DNA from: Histidinibacterium aquaticum | GTDB taxonomy: Bacteria; Pseudomonadota; Alphaproteobacteria; Rhodobacterales; Rhodobacteraceae | Direction: 5' to 3' | Length of the DNA: 64,000 nucleotides | Assembly: GCF_008710275.1 (NCBI RefSeq) | Contig: NZ_VYQE01000003.1 | Span: 589,041 to 653,040 of the forward strand | Part shown: piece after piece, positions 1-8,116 of the stretch | Position numbering within the stretch: position 1 is the first letter of the stretch | Layout: the number at the start of each line of letters is the position of its first letter | Notes under the pieces: model-generated | What the model saw: the letters and a program-made list of their open reading frames with translations, nothing else | Told to the model about the DNA's origin: nothing | The model's database searches: none | Position numbers and translations under genes: made by a program

Positions 1-2452
1 GCTGGCGGCCCGCCTGGCTGAGTTCGGCGCCCGCGGGCGGGAAGAGAACCTCGGAGGAGAAGACGAAGCGGTCGCCCTCGATCCGCACACCTTCGCGGTC
101 CTCGAGCAGGGCCCGAAGTTCGCCGAAGAAGTCCGAGCGATAGCGCTCCAGGCTCTCCGCCTCCTGCGCCAGCCGCGCCGCCTCGGCCTCGGCCAGCCGC
201 CGGGCCTCCGCCTCGGCCTCGCGCTGACGGCGTTCGGCCTGGGCGGCGCGGGCGAGCGCGGTGTTGAGCTGCTGCCCCAGTGCCTCGAACTGCACGTCGG
301 CGGCGCGGTCCTCTTCCTCGGCCATGTTGAGCAGGGTCTGGAGCGAGCCAACCTGGTCGCGGAGCTGGGCCACCTGCTCGTTGAGCAGAGCGACCTGCCG
401 CTGGGATTCGGCCGAGAGCGCCTCTTCCTCGGTCAAGGCGCGGTTGGCCTGCGCCAGCAGGCGCTCGCGGCGCTCGGCGTCGGTCAGCCGGCGCTCGGCG
501 AGACCCTCGGCCTCTTCGGCGCGCGCCAGCGCATCGGAGAGGCGGGCGCGAAGATCGTCGCTCCGGGCCTCGGTCTGGGCGACGGCCTCCTCGGCCTGCG
601 ACTGCGCGAGGAGCGCCTCGGCCAGGCGGTCCTCCAGCGTGGCGCGGTCGGTGCGGCGGTCGGCTGCCTCGGTGCGGGCCGCCTCGAGCTCGGCCTGCAG
701 CGCCTCGCGGGCCATGACGGCGGAGGCGAGCCGCTGCTCGACCTCGGCGATCTCCGTCTCGCTGTCGGCCAGCGCCTCTTCCAGCGCGGCGCGGGCGGCG
801 TCCAGATCGGCCTCGGCGGTTTCCTGAGCAGTCAGCGCCGCGGCGAGCCGGGTGGAGAGGTCCTGGACCCGTGTCTCGGTCGTGGCCTGAAGCTCCGCCA
901 CCTCCTCCTGCGCCGCGTCGCGCTCCGCGGCGAGTTCGGTCGCGCGGGCCTCGCTCGCGGCGAGGGCGGCGGTGAGCTCGGCCTCGGCGGTCTGGCGGGC
1001 AAGCAGTGCGTCGGCGAGACGCTCCTGCATCTCGGCCTCGGTCGCCTCCGCTTCGGCCAGCGCCTCGTCGAGGGCGGTCCGGGCGGCCTCCAGCTGGTCC
1101 TCCGCCGTCGTGCCCTGCGCCAGCGCGGCGGCCAGCCGGACCGAGAGGGACTCGGCCTCGGAGCGGGCCGCCGCGAGTTCCTCCTGCATCGCTTCCTGCC
1201 CGGAGACGGCGGCGGCGAGACGGGCATCGAGATCCTCCACCTCCGCCTCGGCGCTCTCGGCGCGGCTCACGGCCTCCCGCTGGGCCAGCAGCGCAGTTGC
1301 GAGGCGGCTGTCGAGATCGTCCCTGCCGGACCGCATGGCGGCGAGGGACTCTTCGGCGGCGGCCAGCTCTTCCTCGGTCGAGTCCACGAGGTCGAGGGCC
1401 GCCAGCAGCCGCGCGTCAAGCCGGTCGCGGTCCTCGGCAACCGCAGACATGCGCTCGCGCAGTTGATCCTGCAGCACCATCGCCGCGGCCAGTTCTTCGT
1501 CGACCTCCGCCTTGGCGGACTCGGCGGCCGCGAGGAGCGTCAGGGTCTCCTCGGCCTCGCGGCGCTGTTCCTCCAGCGCCAGGGTCATCGCGGTGAGTTC
1601 TTCGTCGGCGTTCGCGAGCCGTTCGCGCAGGGCCTCCGCGGCGGCGGCTTCTGCCAGCCGCTCTTCCTCCAGTTCGGTCAGACGCTCGGCATCCTCGGCG
1701 CGAGCGGTGCGCAGCTCGGCCAGGGCCTCGTCGCTCTGGGACTGTTCGCGGCGCAGGTCCTCGACCAGCGCCTGAAGCGCCTCGCGGCGGGCAGCGGCGA
1801 GACGGGCCGCCTCGGTGCTCTCGTCGATCTCGTCGCGGGCCTGGGCCAGGGCGAGGTTCAGCTGCTCCTGTTCGGAGAGGAGCTCCTCCTGCCGGGCCTC
1901 GGCGGTCTCGGCCCGTTCTTCCAGCGCCGCGATCCGGTCCCGGGCGTCGGAACGGTCGGCGAGCAGCCCCGCCACCTCCGCCTCGAAGGCGGTGATCTGC
2001 TCGGCCTGCTCGTCCACCGTGGCCTGCGCCGTGTCGCGTTCGCGGCGAAGTCCGGCGACCTGGGCCTCGAAGCCGGTGATGCGGGAGCGCGCCTGCTCCA
2101 GCGCCTCGGCGCGGTCGGCGAGGTCGGACTCCAGCGCGGCGATCCGAGACTGCGCGGCGTCCCGCGCCTCTCCGGCGGCGTCGAGCGAGGTCGTGAGGCT
2201 GCCAACCCGTTGCGCGAGGCCGGCGGAGCGGTCGCGCTCGAGTCCCAGCGCGTTTGACAGCGAGGCGACCTGGTCGGTCAGTTCCGAGATCCGGTCGTCC
2301 TGGCCGGTGATGGTCTCGCGCAGGGTGAACTGCAGGACCATGAAGATCGTGATGACGAACATCAGGACCAGTAGAAGGCCGGTCATCGCGTCGACGAAGC
2401 CCGGCCAGATCGACGCCTGGAACCGTGCGCCCGATCTGCGGCTGAGCGCCAT
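1..2452 (-). CDS. MotB/OmpA-like peptidoglycan-binding protein with very long coiled coil (3' end outside window)
   Basis: The reading frame starts at ATG 2452, three bases after the stop of the ExbB-like gene, with GGGAAGGG as ribosome site, and runs off the window edge without a stop (over 815 residues). Residues 16-40 form one membrane segment preceded by WPGFVDAMTG; Asp21 sits where MotB-type stators carry the proton-binding aspartate. From about residue 45 to 770 the protein is an almost unbroken Ala/Glu/Arg-rich heptad coiled coil. The last visible stretch (RIEGDRFVFSSEVLFPPAG) looks like the start of an OmpA/MotB peptidoglycan-binding domain. Inference: it is the B subunit of an ion-driven complex with the adjacent channel protein. 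The substrate or process is unknown. Confidence 0.85.
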   Translation of the reverse strand, partial: MALSRRSGARFQASIWPGFVDAMTGLLLVLMFVITIFMVLQFTLRETITGQDDRISELTDQVASLSNALGLERDRSAGLAQRVGSLTTSLDAAGEARDAAQSRIAALESDLADRAEALEQARSRITGFEAQVAGLRRERDTAQATVDEQAEQITAFEAEVAGLLADRSDARDRIAALEERAETAEARQEELLSEQEQLNLALAQARDEIDESTEAARLAAARREALQALVEDLRREQSQSDEALAELRTARAEDAERLTELEEERLAEAAAAEALRERLANADEELTAMTLALEEQRREAEETLTLLAAAESAKAEVDEELAAAMVLQDQLRERMSAVAEDRDRLDARLLAALDLVDSTEEELAAAEESLAAMRSGRDDLDSRLATALLAQREAVSRAESAEAEVEDLDARLAAAVSGQEAMQEELAAARSEAESLSVRLAAALAQGTTAEDQLEAARTALDEALAEAEATEAEMQERLADALLARQTAEAELTAALAASEARATELAAERDAAQEEVAELQATTETRVQDLSTRLAAALTAQETAEADLDAARAALEEALADSETEIAEVEQRLASAVMAREALQAELEAARTEAADRRTDRATLEDRLAEALLAQSQAEEAVAQTEARSDDLRARLSDALARAEEAEGLAERRLTDAERRERLLAQANRALTEEEALSAESQRQVALLNEQVAQLRDQVGSLQTLLNMAEEEDRAADVQFEALGQQLNTALARAAQAERRQREAEAEARRLAEAEAARLAQEAESLERYRSDFFGELRALLEDREGVRIEGDRFVFSSEVLFPPAGAELSQAGRQ

Positions 2453-2455
2453 CGC

Positions 2456-3616
2456 CTACCCTTCCCGTTCCGTCGCGCGGCCTCTCATCGAGCGGCCCAG
2501 CGCCGCGAGGTCCGTGCGCAGGTCCTCGACAACCTCCTGACGGCCGGCGGCCATCTCCTCGAGGATGCGCAGGAGCTGCACGTCGATGCTCCTTAGCCGC
2601 ATCCGGCTTTCCGCGTCGATCCCCTCGATGCCGCTGTCGGAGATCACTTTAATGAGACGCTCCTGCCCTTCGGCCACGCGTCCGAGCTGGTCGGAGAGGG
2701 TCGTGCCCGCCTCCATCTTCTGGGCCAGCGCCTCCATCGAGGCGGCGAGATCGCCCAGACGCTCGTCGACCGCCGCGCGGCCGATGTCGGTCTGGGTGAA
2801 CATCATCTGCAGCGCTTCCATCTGCTCGGCGAGGTTGTCGATCACCTGGCCCATGACCCCGGCCTCGCCGCCGCCCTCCTCGCCAGAGATGCCGACGCGG
2901 GTGATGGTGGAGAGCCATTCCTCCAGCTCGCGGTAGAAGCGGTTCTGCCCGTGGCCGGCCAGCAGCTCCAGCAGGCCGAGGACCAGCGAACCGGCGAGGC
3001 CGAGCAGCGAGGAGGCGAAGGCCACGCCCATGCCGCCCAGCTGCGTCTGCAGCCCGTCCTGCAGCCGGTTGAAGATGTCCGCGCCGCTCTCGCCCTCTTC
3101 GGCGGAGAGCGAGCCGATGGTCTGCACGAGCCCGGGCACGGTCGTCGCGAGCCCGTAGAAGGTGCCCAGAAGACCGAGGAAGATCAGCAGGTTGACGATA
3201 TAGCGCGAGATCTCGCGGTCCTCGTCGATCCGCTGCGCCACGGACTCCAGGATCGAGCGTGAAGAGGTCGCCGAGAGCTGCATCCGCGCGCCCCGTGATC
3301 GCAGGAGCGTCGCGAGCGGCGCCAGCAGGCCCGGCGGCGAGGTCAGGTCGTGTCCCGGACGTTCCGCCGCGAAGCCCTCGATCCAGCGCACCGACTGGAT
3401 GATCTGCGCGACCTGCAGGAAGACGTAGCCCACGCCCACCACGAAGACGAGGCCGATGAAGCCGTTGAGGTAGGGGTTCGCGGCGAAGACCGGCCCCACC
3501 CGCGGAAGGGCGAACCAGACACCCACGGCGACGAGCGCCAGCACGATCAGCATGAGCGTGACCGGGCGACGGGGCTGTGAAAACTGCGGCTCTGCCTCGG
3601 GGGACCGTTTGGCCAT
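2456..3616 (-). CDS. MotA/TolQ/ExbB proton-channel family protein
   Basis: A 386-residue inner-membrane protein. Predicted membrane segments lie at about 19-37, 50-72, 138-158 and 195-220. The family hallmarks are GLLGTFYGL (149-157) and GGMGVAFASSLLGL (194-207). The C-terminal 160 residues are helical and cytoplasmic. The start MAKRSPEAEP at 3616 is preferred over an upstream in-frame ATG at 3760, which would add 48 residues of unlikely composition and overlap the ChaC gene. It is followed three bases later by the MotB-like gene, so the two should be co-transcribed and form a MotAB/TolQR-type stator. There is no exbD, tonB, tolA or flagellar gene nearby, so the annotation ExbB is one of family only. 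Confidence 0.9.
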   Translation of the reverse strand: MAKRSPEAEPQFSQPRRPVTLMLIVLALVAVGVWFALPRVGPVFAANPYLNGFIGLVFVVGVGYVFLQVAQIIQSVRWIEGFAAERPGHDLTSPPGLLAPLATLLRSRGARMQLSATSSRSILESVAQRIDEDREISRYIVNLLIFLGLLGTFYGLATTVPGLVQTIGSLSAEEGESGADIFNRLQDGLQTQLGGMGVAFASSLLGLAGSLVLGLLELLAGHGQNRFYRELEEWLSTITRVGISGEEGGGEAGVMGQVIDNLAEQMEALQMMFTQTDIGRAAVDERLGDLAASMEALAQKMEAGTTLSDQLGRVAEGQERLIKVISDSGIEGIDAESRMRLRSIDVQLLRILEEMAAGRQEVVEDLRTDLAALGRSMRGRATEREG

Positions 3617-3695
3617 GCGGGACGGGTCCTCGGGTAATCGAATTGCGGGCGAGCATAGTTGCCCGCCGGGGGAAACTAAATGCCGAATATGGGGG

Positions 3696-4235
3696 TCAGG
3701 CGCCCCCTGAGCCCGATATGTCGCGCACGCGCGCCACCAGCCAGTCCATGTCGGGATCATGAATGCCGAGTTCGGTCAGATGCGAGGCTGTATTGGTCAG
3801 GTACTCGTCGTTCGGCCCCCGCCCGCCGCGGGCCCGCGCGATGAGCCGCGCCTGCCGTTCGAGGTCGTATTGCACGTACTGCCGGTGCTCGGGATCGATG
3901 ACGTAGGCCAGGGCCGGCACCTCGCGCCCGTCGGTGAGCGAGAGGGTCACGCCGGTCTCGTAGTAGGCCGAGGAAATCAGCTCGCGCTCGCGCAGGTAGG
4001 CCAGCACCTGCTCTTCCTCCTCGGCCCGGACCTTGAGCGCCAGCCCGGTGCAGGAGGCTCCCTCCTGCAGGTCGAGCGCGAGGACGAGGCCCGGCTCCTC
4101 CTCGGTGCCGCGGTGATGGACCGAGAGCATGCAGAACGAACGGTGATAGCCCTCGAGCCGGGCGAGCACCGACTCCTCCGGCGTGAAGCCGGGGTTCCAG
4201 AGAAGGGATCCGTAGCCGAAGACCCAGAGTGTCAT
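3696..4235 (-). CDS. chaC: Gamma-glutamylcyclotransferase, ChaC family
   Basis: A 179-residue cytoplasmic enzyme of the ChaC family, which cleaves glutathione to 5-oxoproline and Cys-Gly. The substrate-binding loop YGSLLWNPGF is at residues 8-17. The conserved RE pair (Arg84-Glu85) carries the expected catalytic glutamate. Length agrees with bacterial ChaC proteins of about 180-230 residues. The ATG at 4235 directly begins the first beta strand (MTLWVFGYGS), so the start is secure. It is divergent from the DUF2125 gene and lies upstream of the ExbB-like gene on the same strand, 80 bases away, with no evident functional link. Confidence 0.92.
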   Translation of the reverse strand: MTLWVFGYGSLLWNPGFTPEESVLARLEGYHRSFCMLSVHHRGTEEEPGLVLALDLQEGASCTGLALKVRAEEEEQVLAYLRERELISSAYYETGVTLSLTDGREVPALAYVIDPEHRQYVQYDLERQARLIARARGGRGPNDEYLTNTASHLTELGIHDPDMDWLVARVRDISGSGGA

Positions 4236-4367
4236 GGTGCCTTACCCATCCGTGTAACGAGGCTCCTCCTATCAGCCTGCGCGCCGGAGCGACACCGCGT
4301 CCTTCCGCCTCTTTGCCGCCCGCCGCGTCGGGCCGTAGAAGGGGCGCGGGCCACGCAAGGAGCGCCG

Positions 4368-5072
4368 ATGAAACGCCTGATCGCCATGATCCTCGTCTTC
4401 GCCGTGGCATGGTCCGCGCTCTGGCTCTGGACCTCCCGCGCGACCCTTCGGGAGGCGCGGGCGCTGGCCGGTGACCTGCGCGCCGCGGGCTGGGAGATCG
4501 ACTACGCGGACCTCAACGTCCGCGGCTTCCCCTCCCGCCTCGACCTGACGGTCGACGAGCCGCGGGTGACCACGCCGCAAGGGGCCGAATGGCGCGCGCC
4601 CTTCGTCCAGCACCTCCAGCTCACCTACCAGCGCGACCGGGCGATCATCGCCTTCGCCGACAGCCAGACGCTCGTGCTCGACGGCACGGAAGTCCGGGTG
4701 AGCGACACCGGCCTGCGCGCGAGCCTATACGAGGGCCGCTTCACGGCAGAGGCCGAGGACATGGTCTTCGACTGGGAGGGCGGCCGGCTCACCGCCGGCC
4801 CCATCCTCGCGGCGCTGCGCCCGAACGGCGAGCCCGGCCGCTACGACCTCTTCCTCGAGGCGCAGAACGCCTCCGCCGACGAGACCCCGCTCGGCACCGT
4901 CACAATCGAGGCCGTCGCCCGCCTCGCGGCGCCGCTCGACCGGGACGAGCCGCCCCGCCTGGAAGGCGTCGAGGTGACGGCGCTGACGGTGCCCCGCAAC
5001 CCCGAGGCGCTGGAAGAGACGCTGACCACGCTCTCGGCCGATACGGCCGAGGCGCTCGCTCAGCGGCAGTAG
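4368..5072 (+). CDS. DUF2125 domain membrane-anchored protein
   Basis: A 234-residue protein with an N-terminal membrane anchor or signal (residues 1-22, followed by SRATLREARALA). The periplasmic domain contains the pattern GWEIDYADLNVRGFPSRLDLTVDEP, typical of DUF2125 proteins of Rhodobacterales. The ATG at 4368 follows AAGGAG by a normal spacing; longer in-frame readings upstream lack this. The last 13 bases overlap the convergent extensin-like gene. The family has no established function; the beta-rich repeats recall AsmA-like envelope proteins, but that is only an impression. Confidence 0.85.
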   Translation: MKRLIAMILVFAVAWSALWLWTSRATLREARALAGDLRAAGWEIDYADLNVRGFPSRLDLTVDEPRVTTPQGAEWRAPFVQHLQLTYQRDRAIIAFADSQTLVLDGTEVRVSDTGLRASLYEGRFTAEAEDMVFDWEGGRLTAGPILAALRPNGEPGRYDLFLEAQNASADETPLGTVTIEAVARLAAPLDRDEPPRLEGVEVTALTVPRNPEALEETLTTLSADTAEALAQRQ

Positions 5073-5938
5073 CTTCCTGACCGGTAGCTCGCCGTATCGA
5101 AGTGGAAGTGGTCGCGGTGCGCGGCGTTCGAGTCGGGGCCCAGAACGGTCCCGAAGATGCCGCAGGCCGACCGGTGCATCTGCCGCAGTTGCGCGCCGTC
5201 GTCCCGGGTCGACCAGCCGCGCAACACCGAGATCGACGAGCCGTCCGCGAGACGGATGCCGCCGATGTCGATGGCCCGGCCGAAGGAGTGCTCGCTGAGC
5301 CGCGCGGTCGAGACGCCGTTGCGGCCCCGGCAGATGTAATCGGCCATCACCCGCATCTCGACGGGCCCGCCGCCCTCGTTGCCCACGGCGGGCTTGAGCC
5401 CGCTCTCCACCCAGCTCTTGAGCGCGCGGGCGGTATTGCAGTCGAGCGTCGCGGGACTGGAGAGCGCGACGCCGGCCACCGAGCGCACGCGCACCGCGCC
5501 CTCGATGCCGCAGGCCCCGTTGCCCGGTACGCGACCGACGCGCTCGCCCTGGATCGCCGGATCGCCGCAGACCGCACCGCGCCGCCGCTGGTCTGCGAGC
5601 GCCGTGGCCCGCGCGAGGATGGCGGGCGGGCGCAACGTGGGCCGTTCCGTCCGGGCCGGGGCGAGGGCCGAGATCTCGACCTGGTACCACTCGGCGCGCG
5701 CAGCGCCTCCGGTGATCGTGACGGGATCGATCGGATCGCGCATCTCGGGGCGGAGTGACGACCCCGGAGCGATCTCGGACACGTTGTACCAGGGGGCCTG
5801 GGAGGTGGAGGTCGTGACCGTGGCGTGCGGCGGGGCATCGGCGGCCGACCGCGCCTCGGGCCGGATCGAGCGGTCCGGAGCCTCGGCCCCGGCGGTTCCC
5901 GCGAGAACGAGAAGGGCGAGCGCCAGCGCAGCCCTCAC
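5060..5938 (-). CDS. Extensin-like family protein (exported)
   Basis: A 292-residue protein with a signal peptide ([20 protein letters not shown]). The C-terminal domain contains CGIEGAVRVRSVAGV, SWVESGLKPAVG, SEHSFGRAIDIGG and RDHFHFDTASY, which are the conserved blocks of the bacterial extensin-like C-terminal family (related in fold to D-Ala-D-Ala peptidases, with H-x-D and H-x-H metal-ligand-like residues). Translation starts at GTG 5938, inside a GTGA overlap with the stop of tyrC. A longer in-frame ATG at 6148 would run through tyrC and is rejected. It is probably a periplasmic peptidoglycan-active or peptidoglycan-binding protein; the activity is unproven. Confidence 0.87.
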   Translation of the reverse strand: MRAALALALLVLAGTAGAEAPDRSIRPEARSAADAPPHATVTTSTSQAPWYNVSEIAPGSSLRPEMRDPIDPVTITGGAARAEWYQVEISALAPARTERPTLRPPAILARATALADQRRRGAVCGDPAIQGERVGRVPGNGACGIEGAVRVRSVAGVALSSPATLDCNTARALKSWVESGLKPAVGNEGGGPVEMRVMADYICRGRNGVSTARLSEHSFGRAIDIGGIRLADGSSISVLRGWSTRDDGAQLRQMHRSACGIFGTVLGPDSNAAHRDHFHFDTASYRSGSYCR

Positions 5939-6852
5939 CGCTTCGGCCCCCGCCCGAAGTCCGGGGCGTCGGTGTCCTGGCCCGCCTCGACGATGCCGCG
6001 ACGGATGGCGCGGGTCCGGGTGAAATAGTCCTGCAGGTGCGCCCCGTCGCCCAGCCGGATCGCCCGCTGTAGCGCGAAGAGCTCTTCGGTGAACCGGCCG
6101 AGAATCTCCAGGGTCGCCTCCTTGTTCGTCAGGAACACGTCCCGCCACATGACGGGGTCCGACGCCGCGATCCGGGTGAAGTCGCGGAAGCCTGCCGCGG
6201 AATACTTCACCACTTCCGAGTCGGTGACGCGCCTCAGGTCGTCCGCGACGCCCACCATCGTGTAGGCGATAAGGTGCGGCGTATGGGAGGTGACCGCAAG
6301 CACCAGGTCATGGTGATCGGCGTCCATCCGCTCGGTCAGGGCGCCAAGCTCGCGCCAGAACGCCTCGAGCCGCTCGACCGCCGCCTCGTCGCTGCCCTCC
6401 ACAGGGACCAGCAGTGACCAGCGGTTATCGAAGAGCTCCGCGAAGCCCGACCGCGGTCCCGACTGCTCGGTCCCCGCCAGCGGGTGGGCCGGGACGAAAT
6501 GCACGCCCTTGGGAACGAAGGGGCCTACCGCCTCGATCACCGCCTTCTTGACCGAGCCAACGTCCGAGACCGTCGCCCCCGGTTTCAGAACGGGGGCGAT
6601 CTCCTCGGCGACGAGCCCCATGGCGCCCACCGGCACGCAGAGCACCACGAGGTCCGCCCCCTCCGCGGCCTCGGCCGCGCTCTCGCAGACCACGTCGCAG
6701 AGCCCGATCTCCCGCGCCGTCTGGCGGGTCTCCTCGGAGCGGGCGTAGCCGCGGATTTCACCCACGTTGCCGGCCCGCTTCATGGCCCAGGCCATGGACG
6801 AGGCGATGAGCCCGAGCCCGATGAGGGCGACCTTGTCGTAGGTGGGGCTCAT
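5935..6852 (-). CDS. tyrC: Prephenate/arogenate dehydrogenase
   Basis: A 305-residue NAD(P)-dependent dehydrogenase that oxidatively decarboxylates prephenate or arogenate for tyrosine synthesis. The Rossmann motif is [17 protein letters not shown] (8-24). The family signature [15 protein letters not shown] and the catalytic-site stretch [15 protein letters not shown] are both present, followed by the C-terminal helical dimer domain. The ATG at 6852 overlaps the hisC stop by four bases and the stop overlaps the extensin-like start by four bases, so hisC-tyrC-extensin is one translationally coupled unit. HisC-type aminotransferases next to tyrC can also transaminate prephenate, which fits a tyrosine/phenylalanine role. 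Confidence 0.95.
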   Translation of the reverse strand: MSPTYDKVALIGLGLIASSMAWAMKRAGNVGEIRGYARSEETRQTAREIGLCDVVCESAAEAAEGADLVVLCVPVGAMGLVAEEIAPVLKPGATVSDVGSVKKAVIEAVGPFVPKGVHFVPAHPLAGTEQSGPRSGFAELFDNRWSLLVPVEGSDEAAVERLEAFWRELGALTERMDADHHDLVLAVTSHTPHLIAYTMVGVADDLRRVTDSEVVKYSAAGFRDFTRIAASDPVMWRDVFLTNKEATLEILGRFTEELFALQRAIRLGDGAHLQDYFTRTRAIRRGIVEAGQDTDAPDFGRGPKR

Positions 6853-7934
6853 GCCGTGCCCTCCCGCCAGTCGCGGATCGCGGCGATCACCCGGTCGCAG
6901 TCGGCGTCAGTGCCCACGGTGATCCGAAGGCACTGCGGCAGCCCGTAGCCCGCCACCTTGCGCACCAGGATTCCCGCGCCGCGCAGGTGCGCCTCGCAGG
7001 CTTCCGCCTCCGCGGCATCGGCGAAGCGGGGCAGGATGAAGTTGGTCTCCGAGGGGTCGGAGGGCAGCCCGAGCTGCGCCAGCGCCCCGGCGAGCCGCGC
7101 CCGGTTGCGGGCGTTCGCCGCCCGTTCCGCCGCCACCCAGTCGCGGTCGCGCACCGCCGCCTCGGCCGCCGCCAGCTGGACGCCCGAGAGGTTGAAGGGC
7201 GCGCGCACCCGGTTCAGCACGTCGATCACCTCGGGGGCGCCGTAGCCCCAGCCAATGCGCAGGCCGCCGAGGCCGTAGATCTTCGAGAAGGTCCGGGTCA
7301 TGACCACGTTGGGCCGGCTTTCGGCGAGCGCCGCCCCGCCGTCGTAGCCCTCTGCATACTCGGCATAGGCCCCGTCCAGGATCAGCAGGCAGCTCTCCGG
7401 CAGCCCCTCGGCCAGCCGCGCCACCTCGGCGTCGGGCAGGCGCGTGGCGGTGGGGTTGCCGGGGTTCGTCAGGAAGACGATGCGCGTCCGCTCGGTCACG
7501 CCCGCGAGCAGCGCGTCCACGTCGACCACACGGTCGCGCTCGGGCACCGAGACCGGCGTCGCGCCGACGGAATGCGCGAGGATCGGATAGAGCGAGAAGC
7601 CGTGCTCGGTGTGCAGGATCTCGTCGCCGGGCCCGGCGTAGGATTGCACGAGAAAGACAAAGACCTCGTCGGAGCCCGCGCCGCAGATGATCCGCTCGGG
7701 GTCGAGGCCGTGCGCCTCGCCGATGGCCGCGCGGAGGTCGGCGTGATCGGTGGGCGGATAGCGATGGAGCCGGGCCGCGGCCTCGGTCACCGCCGCCATG
7801 GCGGAGGGCGGAGCGCCGCGGGGATTCTCGTTGGAGGAAAGCTTGAGAACGTCGGAGCGCCCGGGCAGCGTCGAGGCGCCGCCCTGGTAGAGCGCGATCT
7901 CCATGATCCCCGGCTGCGGCGCGATCCGTCCCAT
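6849..7934 (-). CDS. hisC: Histidinol-phosphate / aromatic aminotransferase
   Basis: A 361-residue class I/II PLP aminotransferase. The N-terminus [14 protein letters not shown] and [10 protein letters not shown] are typical of HisC. The PLP lysine is Lys218 in [18 protein letters not shown], and Asn160 and Asp187/Tyr190 lie in the expected NPGNPT and LDGAYAEYA motifs. The start codon follows GAGAGGGGTGGCATC. It heads an overlapping operon with tyrC, so its physiological substrate may be an aromatic keto acid as well as imidazole-acetol phosphate; the sequence cannot decide. Confidence 0.95.
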   Translation of the reverse strand: MGRIAPQPGIMEIALYQGGASTLPGRSDVLKLSSNENPRGAPPSAMAAVTEAAARLHRYPPTDHADLRAAIGEAHGLDPERIICGAGSDEVFVFLVQSYAGPGDEILHTEHGFSLYPILAHSVGATPVSVPERDRVVDVDALLAGVTERTRIVFLTNPGNPTATRLPDAEVARLAEGLPESCLLILDGAYAEYAEGYDGGAALAESRPNVVMTRTFSKIYGLGGLRIGWGYGAPEVIDVLNRVRAPFNLSGVQLAAAEAAVRDRDWVAAERAANARNRARLAGALAQLGLPSDPSETNFILPRFADAAEAEACEAHLRGAGILVRKVAGYGLPQCLRITVGTDADCDRVIAAIRDWREGTA

Positions 7935-8012
7935 GATGCCACCCCTCTCGGTCCCGCCGCGCTCATACTAGCCGGGCCCCGGGTTGACCAGACGGCCCCC
8001 TCTCTTCTGGGG

Positions 8013-8065
8013 AGAAATATCCCGGGGGGCCGCGGCCCAGCCGCGGCGGGGGCAGCGCCCCCTCC
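8013..8065. repeat. Two-hairpin intergenic palindromic repeat, copy A
   Basis: Between hss and hisC. It has an AAATA(T)CCC.GGGGG lead, then the perfect inverted repeat CCGCGGC-CCA-GCCGCGG (8030-8046), then GGGGGC-AGC-GCCCCC (8048-8062) and CTCC. The same order and nearly the same sequence occurs at 58201-58259. It is probably a dispersed intergenic element that forms two tandem hairpins in RNA or ssDNA. Confidence 0.75.
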
Positions 8066-8086
8066 CCGGCCGGAAATCCGGGCGCG

Positions 8087-8110
8087 CAAGAGGTTTGCTT
8101 GAACCTCTTG
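8087..8110 (-). terminator. Hairpin 3' of hss, possible terminator
   Basis: A perfect 9-bp inverted repeat, CAAGAGGTT (8087-8095) and AACCTCTTG (8102-8110), with a 6-base loop, starting seven bases after the hss stop. There is no T-run, so it may be a transcript-end hairpin, a weak terminator or part of the neighbouring repeat. Confidence 0.45.
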
Positions 8111-8116
8111 CCCGGC

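Noticed and set aside
1..3616. Zorya-like defence (ZorA/ZorB are MotA/MotB relatives)
   Set aside because: In Zorya the long coiled coil is on the MotA-like subunit; here it is on the MotB-like one, and no ZorC, ZorD or ZorE gene is visible in the window. The left side is unseen, so this is not fully excluded.
2456..3616. TonB-ExbB-ExbD iron-uptake energising complex
   Set aside because: No exbD, tonB or receptor gene is present; the partner is a MotB/OmpA-like coiled-coil protein.
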